DNA of 64,000 bases from Liolophura sinensis (taxonomy: Eukaryota > Mollusca > Polyplacophora > Chitonida > Chitonidae). Within the stretch, counting starts at the first letter, position 1; each line of letters starts with the position of its first letter. The notes beneath the pieces are model-generated. The model was not told the origin of the DNA. It saw only the letters and a list, made by a program, of their open reading frames with translations, and searched no databases. Below, piece by piece: positions 9,641 through 44,463 of this stretch. The translations under genes were made by a program, and so were the position numbers. The stretch spans positions 2,117,501 through 2,181,500 of the forward strand of contig NC_088303.1 of the NCBI RefSeq assembly GCF_032854445.1, read 5' to 3'.

Positions 9641-12600
9641 TTGTACAATGTTTATTTTATTGAGGGATCTTGGTCACACATGAACAAACTGCTGTAAATA
9701 GTCAGCTACTGAATACCAACTGATGAGGGCATTACAATAGACAAGACTGGTATGAATGGATGAAAAGTGCCCTTACAGATAAAACACAGACGCTACGAAT
9801 CCCCCCTTGAGTATATAGTTGACGTATTTGTGGAGCCAAATGTCCTTAGTTAACTGTTCTAAGACAAGGAGCACACATAACAGAAGAATGGAATTAAGCC
9901 GGGGCTACATGGGACCAACCTTTTTCAGTATAGAAGCCGACACGTTGCCTTCAACGTTAAAGAGGATTGACGATGTTAAATTTTCTTCCTTTCTACATCA
10001 GACACCTGGCTATTTTTAAACAGCGCACACAGATAGTTGCAGTAAAAAAAAAGAGCCCGGTAATGCATACATCATTTGCAGTGTCCCTGGTGGGGAAAAT
10101 GGGCACCAGAATGTTGCACTTGTCTACAGAGAAATACGGCCACAGGAATCCTAGCTAGGGACGTTTATGAGGTGTATGTTCCTATTCGACTGGCACCTGG
10201 GAATTACTGGAGTCCATAAAATACCTTGATAGTATATAGAATAGATTATTGATTTTACTAATACAGTACTGCTGATATCCCCTCCATGTAACACACAAGG
10301 CTAGTACGAAAAAGTCACAGTCCTCAAGTTTTACTGGTACCCAACTCAGCTGACAGATCAGGCTGAATCTCCTAGTCTAGAAGCTAGAGGAGGTGTTTGG
10401 AGTGTCTTAGATACATCTACCTGTGGAATACAGCCAATCCTGCCACACACAGCATTTGACAAAACTGAAAGATCAACATCTAACTTGAAGGACTTAAAAC
10501 TACACAATACATTGTACTCGTCGTCCATTATTTATGAAAACTCCACTAGTCTTAACAACAAATTTAAGAAAAAGAAAATTATTCTCAGTGTAAGTAACAT
10601 ATCAAAGACTTCTGATACATTAAGAAAAACTATCAATATCAAATTTGATAAAAATTTAAAGAACAATTTAAATGTATAAGAATTAAGCTATTCTCTTATA
10701 TAACAATGGTTGTGTGTTCAAATTTGAAGGAAAGCAAAGTAGATGGAAAAAGATAACTTACTCAATACAAATAACCCAAACAATACAAATTCAAAACTTG
10801 TAGAACAAAACACAACAAAAAGAACTTGAGAGAAAAGCAGACTGAGAAACTCTTCAGACATGGACAATCACTGACTTATATGTAGTAGCATTGGTAGGAT
10901 AATTTATCAGGCAACAGGTACTCTAACAGGAAGTGCTATATTAAAGGTCTAGAGAAGGAGACCTGAACATAACAAACACCAACATCACACTTGAAACATC
11001 CAAGTGACATACTAATGAGAGGAAACAGAACAGTTAAACAAAATCTTGATGGATAAAAGATTCGGTGAACCAAGATGATACATTGATGACTGCTACAAGG
11101 TAGCAATAAGTCAGCTTACAGTAAATTGCTCCAAGATTTATCCTCTGCTTCAAGAAGCTTGTGGAGGGTAATTAGACTTTCAGTTTTCCCCCGTCTCGCA
11201 TTCTCTCTCGTCCAAATCCTTCCAAACAGCTATGTACAATAATTACAGCAGCCAGTGAGCTTCATTTTTACAAACATCTCACCAGTGGCTTTACACATTA
11301 AATATTCCTATCCACTAACATCGCCTCAACTTTCTATGTACAAATTTGATGGTTGTGTCTTGTCTGAACAAAACCAGATTCACACACACACACACACACA
11401 CACACATTTATATATACACCGTCTGTGGATTCTCCTGGGAAACGGTAGTTTACCATTACACTGGTAAGATTGTAACGTGAAATATACATCAAATATGAAT
11501 TCGCCAGGTGAAATGTATACTAAAAAATGTACGCATGCTGAATGAATATGTGAAATGTGCGCCCCATTTGAAGTCCTCACACTAACGGCGCATGTATACA
11601 TTAAATGTACACAAATATTAAATGACGTGTGAATGTATCACTTGAGACGTAAATGTTCGTATACACCTGTGGATTCAGGCTGACCATAACCAGACGTGTC
11701 AGCTCTTGTGGCAACCTTGTCTACTGCTGATCACCGTCTGCTGACACCAAAGGTCACTATCATTATGACTTCAAAACTCTTATCACTTCTCTGCTTTTGC
11801 ACCAGAACACAAAACAGAGAACAATGTACTCCAAAAAAACAAAACATAGCACACAACAGCTACAGCATAAAGAACACTAAAACCAGAACATAAACACAGC
11901 CATGCGATCCAACCAAGTAGCTTAGAAGAAAGTGGCATTCATATTAATGCTCCTTTTTTAACGAACAATCTTAGTGAAAGATTTTTTTATCAATCCAGCC
12001 ATTTCAGCCAGGATAAGATCTGGCAGAAAGATTATTAAGAACTGTCATTTAGAGATCAACACGTAAGCATTAGAGATACAGAGAAAGGGACACTATACAA
12101 TCCAAGGATTATGCCAGTGAGAATCTCTATGCATTCGGTCTATCTAAGTCACAGAGATTGAGCTTAACATTCATTCTCCTACTCTGCCTTTCTCTGAATT
12201 AATGTCTTATCCCTCCAGCATTATCCGTGAATTCTTTCAATAAACTTATCAAACCTCGATCATTACTCCAACTGGTTAAATTACAGTCAAACCAACAGAT
12301 TTTTCTGCTCTTCTTCCTTACTCCTCAGGTATAACATAATAGGGGACTAGGGGCAGCAGTATGGACCTACCATTGTACAGGTACTTGTTGAAGAGAAAGT
12401 GAACAGTAGATATTACTTCTCTGCTGGTCTCCACGCCACCTGCCCAGAAAGATAACGATAGTAAGGGATAGCCTTTTCCAAACTTATCCCAAAACTAAGA
12501 AGAGGTTAAGTGGGGCGAGGCTTAACATATCAGTCCAGCACAATGGGTCTACAGAGCAAACTTGAAATCTTCTGACTGTCCACGTCTTGTGATGACACCT

Positions 12601-12801
12601 TCATCTGCCACCTGTGGTGACAATGGTGGCAGAGTCTCCACAGGTTACTCTCCTGAGGTGTAGAATCACCTGCTCTCATAACCATGGCAACAGAGTGGGT
12701 GCGGTGCACTCCCTCCAGGTATGAGGACATTTTGTGATGACGGTATCAAGGTCCAGCGGACCAGCAAGCTCTTCATGGAAATCCACTATCTTGTGTAACC
12801 G
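9641..12801 (-). other. ANKRD11/12: Probable 3' UTR of ANKRD11/12, poly(A) signals at 9651-9661
   Basis: No coding sequence was recognised from the ANKRD stop codon to here. Two overlapping AATAAA hexamers on the - strand (+ strand tttattttatt at 9651-9661) could end a roughly 3.1 kb 3' UTR. Other AT-rich hexamers occur closer to the stop, so the end is uncertain. A (CA)13 microsatellite lies at 11381-11406. Confidence 0.35.
11381..11406. repeat. (CA)n microsatellite
   Basis: Thirteen uninterrupted CA units. Confidence 0.97.
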
Positions 12802-32700
<19,899 letters not shown>

Positions 32701-32981
32701 CTGCAAAACAAAAGCAACAAACTGACTGTCCACTCAACAGCATTGTCAGTCCAGGTACTAATTATCATAATGATATATATTCATCAACATGTGTGACTGT
32801 GCTGCAAAACTGGAGTCGTAGTCAATAAATGAACAAACAAATCCTAATCATAGGTATTTCAGTATTTTGTACAATGTGGGGTTACAACATTCTACAAAAA
32901 AAAAATACAACTGGGCACACCTTACACAATGTAATGGTTTACTTTACTTTGAATATTAAACACCCACATGATGTAAAAGGT

Positions 32982-33085
32982 TTTATTTATTTGACTGTTG
33001 TTTAATGCTAAATCAAGAATTTTCACTAAATTGTGCTTATATAACCATGGTGGCTAGTTACATGGGCAGAGGAAATGGGAATGCA
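32982..33085 (-). repeat. SINE family A fragment
   Basis: tttatttatttgactgttgtttaatgc followed by a degraded caagaattttcact and accatggtggctag core. Confidence 0.6.
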
Positions 33086-36000
33086 GGGGGTTAATCATTG
33101 GCCTTTGGCAAAACAAGTTACTGATGAAGGTTCCCACTTGTAACAGACTGGGCAGTAGCACCATAACGTTTTCATAATCCTGTCTACACAATTAGGGCCA
33201 TGTGAACAGCACAACACTTTAATACTGTCATCAACAGTGAGTGAACTTGGAGAGCAATGATTACACAAGAACATGCACGTAGATGTGCTAGCTATTGACA
33301 AACATTGTAACCACTCTGCCCTAGATGTAGGTGTACATGAAGGTCTCCAACACACCAGTACAAGTACATGTTCATCCATCATGAGCAGGATGTAAAATTA
33401 CCTGCCACAGGTGCATAATTCACTCCTAGGATGCCAGGAATGCACTATCTGATACATGTGAGTATATAACAGAATTTTAATGAAAGTTCCACAAGTTTTT
33501 GATCCATGTCATCTTCCTTGATCTCCTACACAACTATTATCACAGCTACATTAGCCTGGTAAACCTACTAACAAATTATCTTTATACTCCATCACTGACA
33601 ACCTGCCAAAACTTCTTCACAGAAATATATGTACCTGTCTCAGTCAGGTGAAATCCACAAACACAGGTTTATCTAATATCATAGAATATCACAGAGCCAA
33701 CAAGCAAATAAGTACTTTTATTTATTCACACAATTGGTGTTGAACCCTGTACAAAAGAACCTACACGTACATGTAGATGACTGGAAGGTCAATGGGAGCA
33801 GGGTGCCCAATAGTACTGAAGGACTTCAGAGACTTGATAAGCTATGTTTTCTAGAACTTTCTAAAACATCATTCAGTTTCATTGGAAACTTACTACTGGG
33901 CATCAATGGCTTATTTTGGTAACTTACTTGTTAGTACTTTGAAAGTACATGTACTTTCAACATAAACTTTTTTCAATCACTGCCAAGATCTTGGAAACCT
34001 TTCAACTAAAACAAAACAAAACAAAACTGGTTTCAAGGATTATTAAGATTGCTGGGAGGTGGAATTGGCTGTGTGGAAAGCCCCAGACCTCACCAGGAAA
34101 TCACCAAAACTTGTACAGCCACAGGCAAAACTAAACCTGCAGTAAAGCGATTCAGATATGTGCCTTTGTTTTGCTGCGTCAAAAGCAGGAATGCACAGAC
34201 AGGGTACGTGTAGGTACTAAAATATTTATATCCAACACACAATGTACATGTATGCCACTGGGTTTACAAGGGCCCACTGTCAAGTACATGTATTCTTTAA
34301 TTAAATATTAATTCATATACATGTTGAAATTCAAATGATTTCATGATATTCATGCAGTCACATGTACATGCATCTACATTTATTGCTGTCTGTTAAACAT
34401 ACTGTAAATGTACGTGTTTTTTTTTCATCATATTTTATTTATCTGAATGACATGTACAAGTACATAGCATGATGGCAATGTGCTTTATAACTTCAACATG
34501 ATTTTCTAAAGTTGGTCAAAATAAACTGTGTACACTTACATGTACATGTATAAATTCCTGAAGACACTGCTGTATGTACATGTTTATAAAATAATTTCTA
34601 TAAATCTGAAGTCCTGGAATATACAATGAATATTTTTCATGTACATGTGTCTTTCAACTATACACAGATAAAAGAAGCACAGATTAATAAATGTAGTTGT
34701 TTAATTTTAAAAATACACTCTTGAGTAATAAAGGAAAACAAAATGATTGCAATTACACAGTTCTATGGAGAAAAGGCATTCTGCGTCATTTTGTGACAAG
34801 CCTCCACTTCAATTCAGCAGTTACCTCGAGGACTTTAAATCCTCATCTGATGTCCCATAGATTATACTTTTACTTTGTGCATGTGTAGGTGAGGGCGGAC
34901 CAATCAGTTACTCAGACAAAGAACAAAACAAGGCCATATCGAGGGAGTGAACAGGAAATTGCAGAAGGGTATTTCCTTTGATAGCTGTGATATAAAAACT
35001 GGCCTGGTTCATTATGTTGTATGCACCACTGTGGAGAGTTTTAGCCAGCAGGCCTAGATCAATACATCCATCCTGTTTTAGCAGAAAAGTTAAGCTATTA
35101 TAATCAATGTTCATCAAGACACATCTCAGCATTGAGCAATGAATCATAACTACATTGTAGGTACATGTAACAAATGTTTCTCTCTAGACAACCTCACTAG
35201 TGTAGGCCATCTGTGGATGTCATACAATCATGTATGTGTGCATACAGAGCCTCAAAAGGCTGCACTTTTGTTTTCTTTTTCATTCAAGGTGAAGGTTTAT
35301 GAGTGCAGCTGAACACATCCCACAGAGACGACACGCATCAAACTAAGCAGAATAATTGGCTGATGATCAAATTAAGATCATTCCTAGGTGTTATGCTGAG
35401 TGGTTCAGACCACTGGATTACTGGGTTACAGCTGCTATAGCTTGTGTAACATACAGATGCAAGTCAGAAGTGAGCAAAATATGGGCCTGGACATCAATAG
35501 TAGTTTGGAAGGCTTGAACTACTGTTGAACTGTTTAACAGACAACATGTACATGTTCTAAGGCCTGCTGTGATGGAAGTTGTACACATTAGACTTGGTTG
35601 TCTGTGTACACATACACACCAGAGGTCTCGAAAAATCTCATACAGAATTTTGTGACAGTGTGTATGTGTCATACGCAGATACACGAGTTCAATCGCATCC
35701 AAGGTGCCAACAGCTAAAAGGTATGCTGGACTGGATGCCTGGCCAGCGAGCCGACAACCAAGTCTACGGCTTTGAGTGGCCTAGTTCTCTCATTTAAAGA
35801 TGACTCACTTCACCTTCCTCATTTTGCACCTGAGAGGCTGGCAGGTGTGCACCGTTTCCATAGGAACGTAGCTATTTACCAGGGCAAAATCATGGCACCA
35901 TGGCAACTCTACTAGCGGAGCACGAGGAGTGTTTTCTGGTGTTACTGTGGATACATGCCATGCCAGCGTTTGGAGAAAAAAAATAGTCCAGCTGGTGGCA

Positions 36001-38576
36001 AGCCTAACCCAGTCATTAAGTCAATAGCCTAATCCATAAACTCTAACACAAGATCAAAATTAGCCACCTGAGAGGTGTGCTCTCATCCATGTACTGGCTG
36101 ACCTGCTGTTTATGGGATACAGGTTAGTGCAAACTTTCCCCATGTGATCTATTCACCTTATCTAGGGCACACATACACACACATGTACTAGCAAATTAAT
36201 GTGCCCATCTGAATGGAAGCAAGTGTGTCAAAATGTATTGTCTATCTTATATCTCTGGTCAACAACACCCTCATCATCCCATTTTCTGGTAACAATCAGA
36301 TCATATAACTTGTAAATGTATACTAAACCCTGTAATGACTGGTAACCTGTACATTACACATGTGTACATAGCATCATTCCACATGGAGAATGCCTAAAAT
36401 ACTTGCGATGCAGAAAGTACATGACAAAATTCATTTTAAAACAAATACGCAAAAAGTATTAAAACAAGTTCAAGAAAAAATTAAGAAAATACAGGCAAAA
36501 TAAGAGAAAACTTGGAAATCAGACAAGGATTTCAAAATCTCCTAAATCTATATAAGCACATAATAAATAGACATATAATAAACAGACAGTCAACTGTAAC
36601 CAAAGTAACCCAATTATAAATGTACATACATGTATGCCATTAATGGTTAGTGGACAAAAAAATTCCCTCAAGAGTGGACTGACTGATCTCCAATTCCAAT
36701 TTCTGAAATTCCATTCCAAAAATTACTTTTTTTTAAAAGAGAAATATACATGTAGGTCGTAAATATTACTTTTGATGATGAAACCTCATCACACCTTTTT
36801 TTCATGGAAGAAATTTGATGTAACAGCTATCATTTACCAAAAACTATACAGACATAACATATAGGGTGCCTACAGTGGTTTTCCTTTGGTCACTCATGTA
36901 TTAAGAAAATACAGTTCTGCTGTTATTGAGAGTCCCCACATTCATGTATATGGACATGTAACCGAATGTGCATGTGCAGTGTACACCTGACAAGATACAC
37001 ACGAGCACCTGCCCAGCACCTTTTTTCACATAATACAAAGTCACTGGCTGTATTACAGCAGTATTAAATAACATGGAATAAAATTGAGTGACCTACTTGA
37101 AGAGAGATGAAATTTATGTCAAATGTACATCCGGGCTATATTCATGAAGCACTTTGACTAAAACAAGAAAACATGAACGACTAGGTCAGATAACATGTAT
37201 TTCTGTCAAGCATGTGTATATCTTTGTGTGCATGTGTTACCTGGTACACATTAGGGAACCTTTACAAATACCCACGGTGGCACATATATCAAGCACATGT
37301 GGCTTCAGTGCACATCTGAGATGAACAAGACAGATATGTGTAGGCTCAGATACAACTTCTGAGAGACAACAGACATTAGGCAGTACAATTCATTTTATAT
37401 AACTGCCCATAATAAGTGGGGGTTAACAGTCATGCACTTCAGTCAACAACATATGACTAGAATAAACGTAAATAAATAAAATTTGCTAACCTGAAGAAGC
37501 TTCATTAAAACAGTTATACATGTACAAGACAAAATTAGACAAATACATAGAATGCTTTTCAAACAGGTCCTTAAAATGGAATGGACTAGTGGTGAAATAG
37601 CCCATATCTGCTGTCACATGGGTTATCAATGAATTGACACTCAAAATAAAAACCTGTATATTTTATTCATGTGCATGTTAAGTATGCCAATTTACATTGT
37701 GGCATACACACAGCATTTCATTACACAGATTTATTAACTGGAAATCTGACATGTAAAAAGTGAGTAATAAGTTTAGCTTAAAAGTGCATAAGCACTCCGC
37801 TCCTATTGTCAAAACATAAGCCCTGACTTAACTTTTCCACACGGAAGTTTGAATGAGATTGCCTAAGGGTATTTTATCCTGGTCTGAAAAGTACCTAAAA
37901 CGCTACAGCACAAAGAGTCAATAGCAAGGGAGATGGCATTCTATGTACAATGCAGCACTGATATACATCTACCAGCTCAGGTAAAGGATGTATACACCAG
38001 TACGTGTACATAAAATAAAAGACATACTTACCCATATTACTAATGAAAATATGTGATGTGTGTTAGCCAGCGCTTGTACATGTACCATGTACAAGTACAT
38101 GGCTGAGAGTCTGTTAATACAATTCGTAGGACTTCATGTGATTTCCGAGGCTCGTTTCGCGAAGTGGTTGCAATTTACACCTGCTGTAACTACCATGACA
38201 ACAAATGATGAAGACATAAGTGTACGTCAGCATGGTAAATTCACTGGCTTCAATCATGCAACTGCTTTATAAAACACGCACCTAACTGTCAGCTATTGGC
38301 AACTGACCTGCATAATGACCTTGGCCAATCCAAGGAGAGCCTAAGTTCATTAATCCTTTCTTCAAATTCCTAATCTAACATCCCTGCCATTACTCTGATT
38401 TCTCCCTTTTCATAAATAACATAAAGGGACAAGCTGATGACTGCTGTGCATGATGACAGCGAAAACCACTCTCTACTGGCAGTATGATTTTGACTATATG
38501 GGAAATTAGTTAAACATTGTCAACATAGTAACTGTAATTTTCCTCTAAACCAGAACAGGATTAAATGGATGCAGTA
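33086..38576 (-). other. ANKRD11/12 intron 1, AT-rich, TACATGTA-rich
   Basis: Part of the roughly 21.6 kb first intron. No exon, RNA gene or mobile element was recognised. Words around tacatgta / gtacatgtac recur at many points. Confidence 0.55.
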
Positions 38577-39105
38577 TGAAACATCATGCCAACATGTTTA
38601 CATATTAAAATACAACAATTCAAGATGTACTGCCATGCCATTATTCCCTTCCCAATGTCTCAGCATGAAACATCATGCCAACACGCTTACACGTTAAAAT
38701 AAGACAATTCAAGATGTACTGCCATGCCATCATTCACTTCCCAATGTCTCAGCATGAAACATCATGCCAACACGTTTACACGTTAAAATAAGACAATTCA
38801 AGATGTACTGCCATGCCATCATTCACTTCCCAATGTCTCAGCATGAAACATCATGCCAACACGTTTACACGTCAAAATAAGACAATTCAAGATGTACTGC
38901 CATGCCATCATTCACTTCCCAATGTCTCAGCATGAAACATCATGCCAACACGTTTACACGTCAAAATACGACAATTCAAGATGTACTGCCATGCCATCAT
39001 TCACTTCCCAATGTCTCAGCATGAAACATCATGCCAACACGTTTACACGTCAAAATACGACAATTCAAGATGTACTGCCATGCCATCATTCACTTCCCAA
39101 TGTCT
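38577..39105. repeat. 89-bp minisatellite
   Basis: About six copies of catgaaacatcatgccaaca, cgtttacacgttaaaataag, acaattcaagatgtactgcc, atgccatcattcacttccca, atgtctcag. The leftmost copy is the most divergent. Confidence 0.94.
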
Positions 39106-42100
39106 TAGTATAAATGCACATGTGGTATGCACAGATGAATATAAAGTCATAAAATCACTTGTAAATACAGAGCACATTTAAGACCAGCTACGTGTATATT
39201 ACGAAATCTCTTCGCTGGGGTTATGGTTTTGACAGGCATATGTCAGTGTATACTCCAACCAATAATACAAACCCATCACTACCTTGTGCAAAATGTGTCA
39301 ACAACTTGGAAATATCAGTTAATTAAATGCACCCTCTACTTCAACACAACTAAAAAGGTCCTTATATGTACATGTCATCTAGGGAGCATCACGCATGTAA
39401 TTCTTTCCGTAAGTACATGTAATTTATACATGCATACACATTTGCACTGAAGCATAAAACAGGGCTTTTACAAAATAAGAAATTCATGAAATCTGCAAGA
39501 CACCAGGTAAGGCCCAAGAAAAAAAAAGGTAGCTCAGACATGCCAAGTTAACATAAACAGAAGAGGACTTATAAAAATTTTGCTGGCATGTTCTTTAAAG
39601 ATGTTTAAGACATAATAGTGACAGAAATCACACTTCCCTGCTACATGTACATCTATGTACATTCTGTAGGTGAAAGAAAGATAAATTGATATTACATACC
39701 ACATATATATTAAACAGACACATCACATATACATGTATATACAGGTATAACAAAATACCCAGAGTAATCAAATCCAGTGGAATAAATGTTATAATCACTT
39801 TTTTGGTTAATTTCTAACCATAACAATATGATTCAAGCATGTTCGAAACTAAACAAAAGGCTTATCGACTACCGGTACTAGTAATGCATACCACATTGTA
39901 AATACAAAACACAGCTTAACTACATGTATCATGGGTGTTCATGTACACTGTGCATATACATGTAACTAATTTTAGGGTGTGTATGGTACACTGCCGATGT
40001 TCACAGACATGAAGTATAAAGGTGCACATCCATGTGCATGTATTTGGGTAACCTATGGTAAAGAGAGAGGGTAATTAACCTATGTGCACAATAGGCAGAG
40101 GGTCTGTGTGCACAAATATCAATAAAACATGGTGGATCTGTGTGAAGAAATGATCAACAAGGCTCATTCACATTCATACATGGAAATTTATTCAGGACGC
40201 TTGTACAGAGTCTCCCCTGTTTTCTCAACTCTGAGAGCTTGGCTCTATGGGAAGTAAAAGTGTCAGTGAAGGGGGGGGGGGGGGGGGGTACAACTACAGT
40301 ATGGCCTCTGCACAGCTGACCAACCAGGATTGTGAAACAGTTTGCTGAACACCGGAGGACCTTTTCAACACTGATACTGTTCTTCTTAGAACCTCTGTCC
40401 CAAACAAGGTAGTACTTTAATAGACGTCTGAAAACCACACAAACAAAAAACTGAACTTATATAACCTAATTGGCTTGTTAGTCCCAAGTACCAGAACATG
40501 CACACAAATGCAATTCCACGGACCAATGCAATGAATGCATCCTAGTTTTGCATACTATGCTTGGTATTTAGAAAAAACCTTTCTCAAAGTAAATGCATGC
40601 AGTTCTGCTTACACTGGCTTTCAACAAGTGAAAGTACATGTGCTTACACTGACACCGGTAATCTATTTTTATCTCACAGTGTCACATGTTTATTTTACCT
40701 GGGGGTTCTTGATTGACAAGTAGGGAATCTCTCCAGCTTTTAAATAGCAAGTTCATGGCTTAACAGAGAGTACAAAATCTGAATTTCAAGTTGCAACATA
40801 TCATTTGATGTCCTGTAGTGCTGTGGCGTTGTTGTATGGCACACAAGGGCAAATAATTTCATTTTAACACAAGCAGTTCAATATAATACTGAAAATTATG
40901 CACTTAAGATGATTTTCAATTTATTGAATAACTTAAAAAATTCTTCAAACTAAAAATTTCTGGTAATAGAAGTCATTGTTTGGGCGTAACATTAATTACT
41001 GCATATATTCTCATTTGCCATACAGCAACGACATCAGGTCATCACCATGATGTTGAAAAGCCAAATCTTGCAACTCCTGTATCAACCATATGTGAGAAAC
41101 CAGCACACAACGTCTAAATTTCCATGTGTATTATACATGGCAAAGTACACACCAGGGAGGCATGAAGGAACTAACTGGTTTGTTGTCAATATCACAATCC
41201 AGAGTATAAGTATTTCACATCTACATATTATAACGTACAATTATCAACATGATCAGGGGATACAATGAAAATGTTACAACACTGGTGTCAATACTGAATT
41301 ACACATGTATGTAAACTGTACATGTATGTTCCTACATGTATAGTGGATTAATTCTGGCAGGGAATACAAGTTGATGTACACTGACCAGATCAGCCCTTGC
41401 TCTGCTAGTCAGTCCTATAATAAAACCTGTAGGTGTTGCTAAATCCAGTCACAGTGTCAGAGCACACAGTTCTGAATTCCAGCCTCTGGCTAACCCCATG
41501 ACACAGGCCCCATTAATCATGCACAGATCTTCTGGCTGGGTCACACTACCCCCAAAACAATACCAAGCTGTGCCACATGAGGGCCTCTTCTCTACCAACA
41601 GATTCAGTACTCTGTCCCCCATCTGTGACAATCCAGCTGATAGTCCCCTGTTAAATCAAGTCACAAGGAGCTGAAGTAGGGGACACAAAAGGAACAGGAA
41701 CATAAACTTAAGATCTACAAAAAAGGTCATGAGAGGACATGACCAATACTAACCGCTTGCAAGATTTTCGCACATTGTGGATGTTAACACAAACAAATTG
41801 TACCATACATGTATGGTACAATCTTCAGGTTCACTTTTATATCAAACCCAAGAGAAACTTGTATGGATAGGATATAGGTATGAACTGGAACTAAATTTTA
41901 CTTTCTTAACACTGGAATTAAACATTGCATTGGAGACAGATTTACATAACTGCATACAGGTAATGGTACTTTGATTAAATAAAACATCACAAACATCTGA
42001 AGGTGAAATAGGGGAATACACCATCATTCAGGTGTAAAAGTTATCTCGATGTAAAATTAAATGAAAGGGCTGATGCCGGTCATTTTTGATCCCATCAAAA

Positions 42101-42439
42101 GGGTTTGGTGGCAAGAATTGCCTGTGAAAGATGTACCTGCATATGTAAGGTAGACAGATCAAATTGGGACGGCTTCACGTACATTCAAGCGCAGGCTGAA
42201 TCATCAGTACTAAATACATGTATAAAATGAATCCTCAATCAAGGATGACTAAGACATGAGCAACCTCTGCAGTAACATGTTTTCAACTCCTCAACAACAA
42301 ATCTACCAACATTCTGTGATGAGTTTTATAGGCACAGACTATTAACATATTGTCAATCTGACTGGACTGAAAATATATACATGTATGTAGCCAATTCATG
42401 TACTGTGTGTGAAACAAGGTTAAATAGTAGAATCTCTTG
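39106..42439 (-). other. ANKRD11/12 intron 1 continued
   Basis: No supported gene. Holds an 18-base G run at 40271-40288 and scattered TACATGTA words. Confidence 0.5.
40271..40288. repeat. G18 homopolymer
   Basis: Eighteen consecutive G on the + strand. On the - strand (the ANKRD sense strand) it is a C18 run. Confidence 0.97.
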
Positions 42440-42765
42440 AGTCAGTGAGTGCTGTGGGTTTAACGTTATACTTAACAATTTTTCAGACATATGACGATGA
42501 AGGAGTCCTTATAGTGTATGAAATGTGCCTCTCTGTTGCACTACGGATTTCCATCCCTGTTTTATCTAGTGCTGCTTCACTGAGACAACTTACTTAAGGC
42601 AAGTAAGCCGCCCCGCAAGAGCCATTATACTGATACTGGTCAACCAGTCATTGCACTATTCCCTTAATGCTGAACATCTTAGGTGTGACTCGACCCAGGA
42701 TTGACCCTCGATCTACTGTCCTCCAAGCAAAGGGCCTACCAACTGTGCTATCAGGGCTGGTAATA
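42440..42765 (-). mobile_element. SINE family B, with tRNA-like head
   Basis: On the - strand it begins with ccagccctgatagcacagtt + ggtaggccctttgc, giving an A-box-like TAGCACAGTTGGTAG, and a B-box-like ggtcaatcctgg. The body (attatactgatactggtcaa), and tail ggtttaacgttatacttaac follow. It is the most complete of the three copies. Confidence 0.82.
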
Positions 42766-44463
42766 AAGAAATTATAGGAATCAGACTCTTTACCACGTTC
42801 GACGCTTGTTACCACTGTACCAACACTCTTTACCATATTCGCTGCTTGTTACCACTGTACCAACGCATACAAGAATCTCTTGAAATCACCTTTAATACTG
42901 GCGAATGAAGACATCCACATATCTGGATTCTTGTCTGTAAATTAGACATATATGTGTAAAATGTACAGACAAGCTATAAGCGCCCGTTGGGTTACAAAGG
43001 TATAATTATACAACACTGTGAATCACCCAAGGCAGTTTTATAATGTATTACAGCCTAGAGTATCATAAAAATTTATATTCAGATGCATGATATATGATAA
43101 CGATGTATCTGCATGTCTCTTACAAGGCAAGAAAAAGTAGTGTAACCCTATCACAAGAACAAATGTTTAACCGCTTTACATGCATAATTCATCAGAAACC
43201 TTGTGTAAAATATACATAACAAACACAAGCACATTGGACAATTACAAGTAGCCAATTCAAATACTGTGACCAGACAATGCATCTTTGACAATGCCAGCCT
43301 AATCTACTAAACTACATTTGACTTAATGGAGGATGTGCTGTATGTACATGCAAGTCAGTAGGCTGAAAGCAACAGCCATTTTATAATACTAAATAGTCCA
43401 CACATATGTATTCCTACATGTTCTTAATAGGAGATGTGGAACATCTACATTGCAAAACTGTCCTGGTTAAATTATGTGAACAGCCTGACAAAAATAAACA
43501 AGGTGACAATCCATTTTCTCTTGAACTGTACACTACCACATCAAGAACAAGTGCCTTCTGTACAGAACGCCTTCTGTCATTTCACAGATTACTTTACTCC
43601 AGCATGTGATGGTACATGTAGTTGGGACTGAAGGAATTTTGTCCTCCCTGCATCTATAGTAACATGTAGCTTTATACATCCATTATCTTATTTTTATGTA
43701 CATGCACACACTCTCGCATTTATTAAATCTATCGGACAGTTGTAAGACTAACACAATGTGCAGATGACATTATACTGCATGTGCCTAATTGAAGACACAA
43801 ACATGTATATAACACCATTTCTCTGAACAGAAAAAATTATACTGTATAGCGCGAACAGGTTTTTGATTATCTGGTAACAAGAAAAAAAAAAAATCGCTGA
43901 ATATGCTCTACTTGTGGTCAGGTGTCCTCAAATTGTGTTACATGAACTGTAGAAGGGGAAAGCTTAAATCAGACCTAGTTTTCTAAGTGGGATATATATT
44001 AGTGTGTGAGGTCAGTGAACAGAGCGAGCTGTGTACTAGTATCTCCAGCAGTGAGCCTCATCTAATCAATGATGACTTGGCGGTCTGGAGCAGGTGCCCT
44101 AACACAGGCTGGCTGTATGCAGGTCAGCCCCAGAGCACCCTGTGTAAGCCCAGGCCAGCTAACATATCCAACACAGCCTATACTCAACTGGCCCTGCTCC
44201 TCAACCCTCTTTCTCCCTATATTCTGCCACTTATGCCAGCATTTAACCCGACTCTCAGCTATACATCCACCCTTCAAAATAAATCATGATTTCTGATTGA
44301 CTCACTGTCCTTGGAACATAAACAACACTGTTATATCGCCTAGGCTGTAATACTAATGAAGTACTAACACTATGTACAAGGAGCCTACTGTCCAAGTGGC
44401 TATGTACACATATATGCCAACTCTTTAGTGCATACATTCAAGAGGAACCTTTTCTGTCTGTGA
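42766..44463 (-). other. ANKRD11/12 intron 1 continued
   Basis: No exon, RNA gene or mobile element was recognised. Confidence 0.5.
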
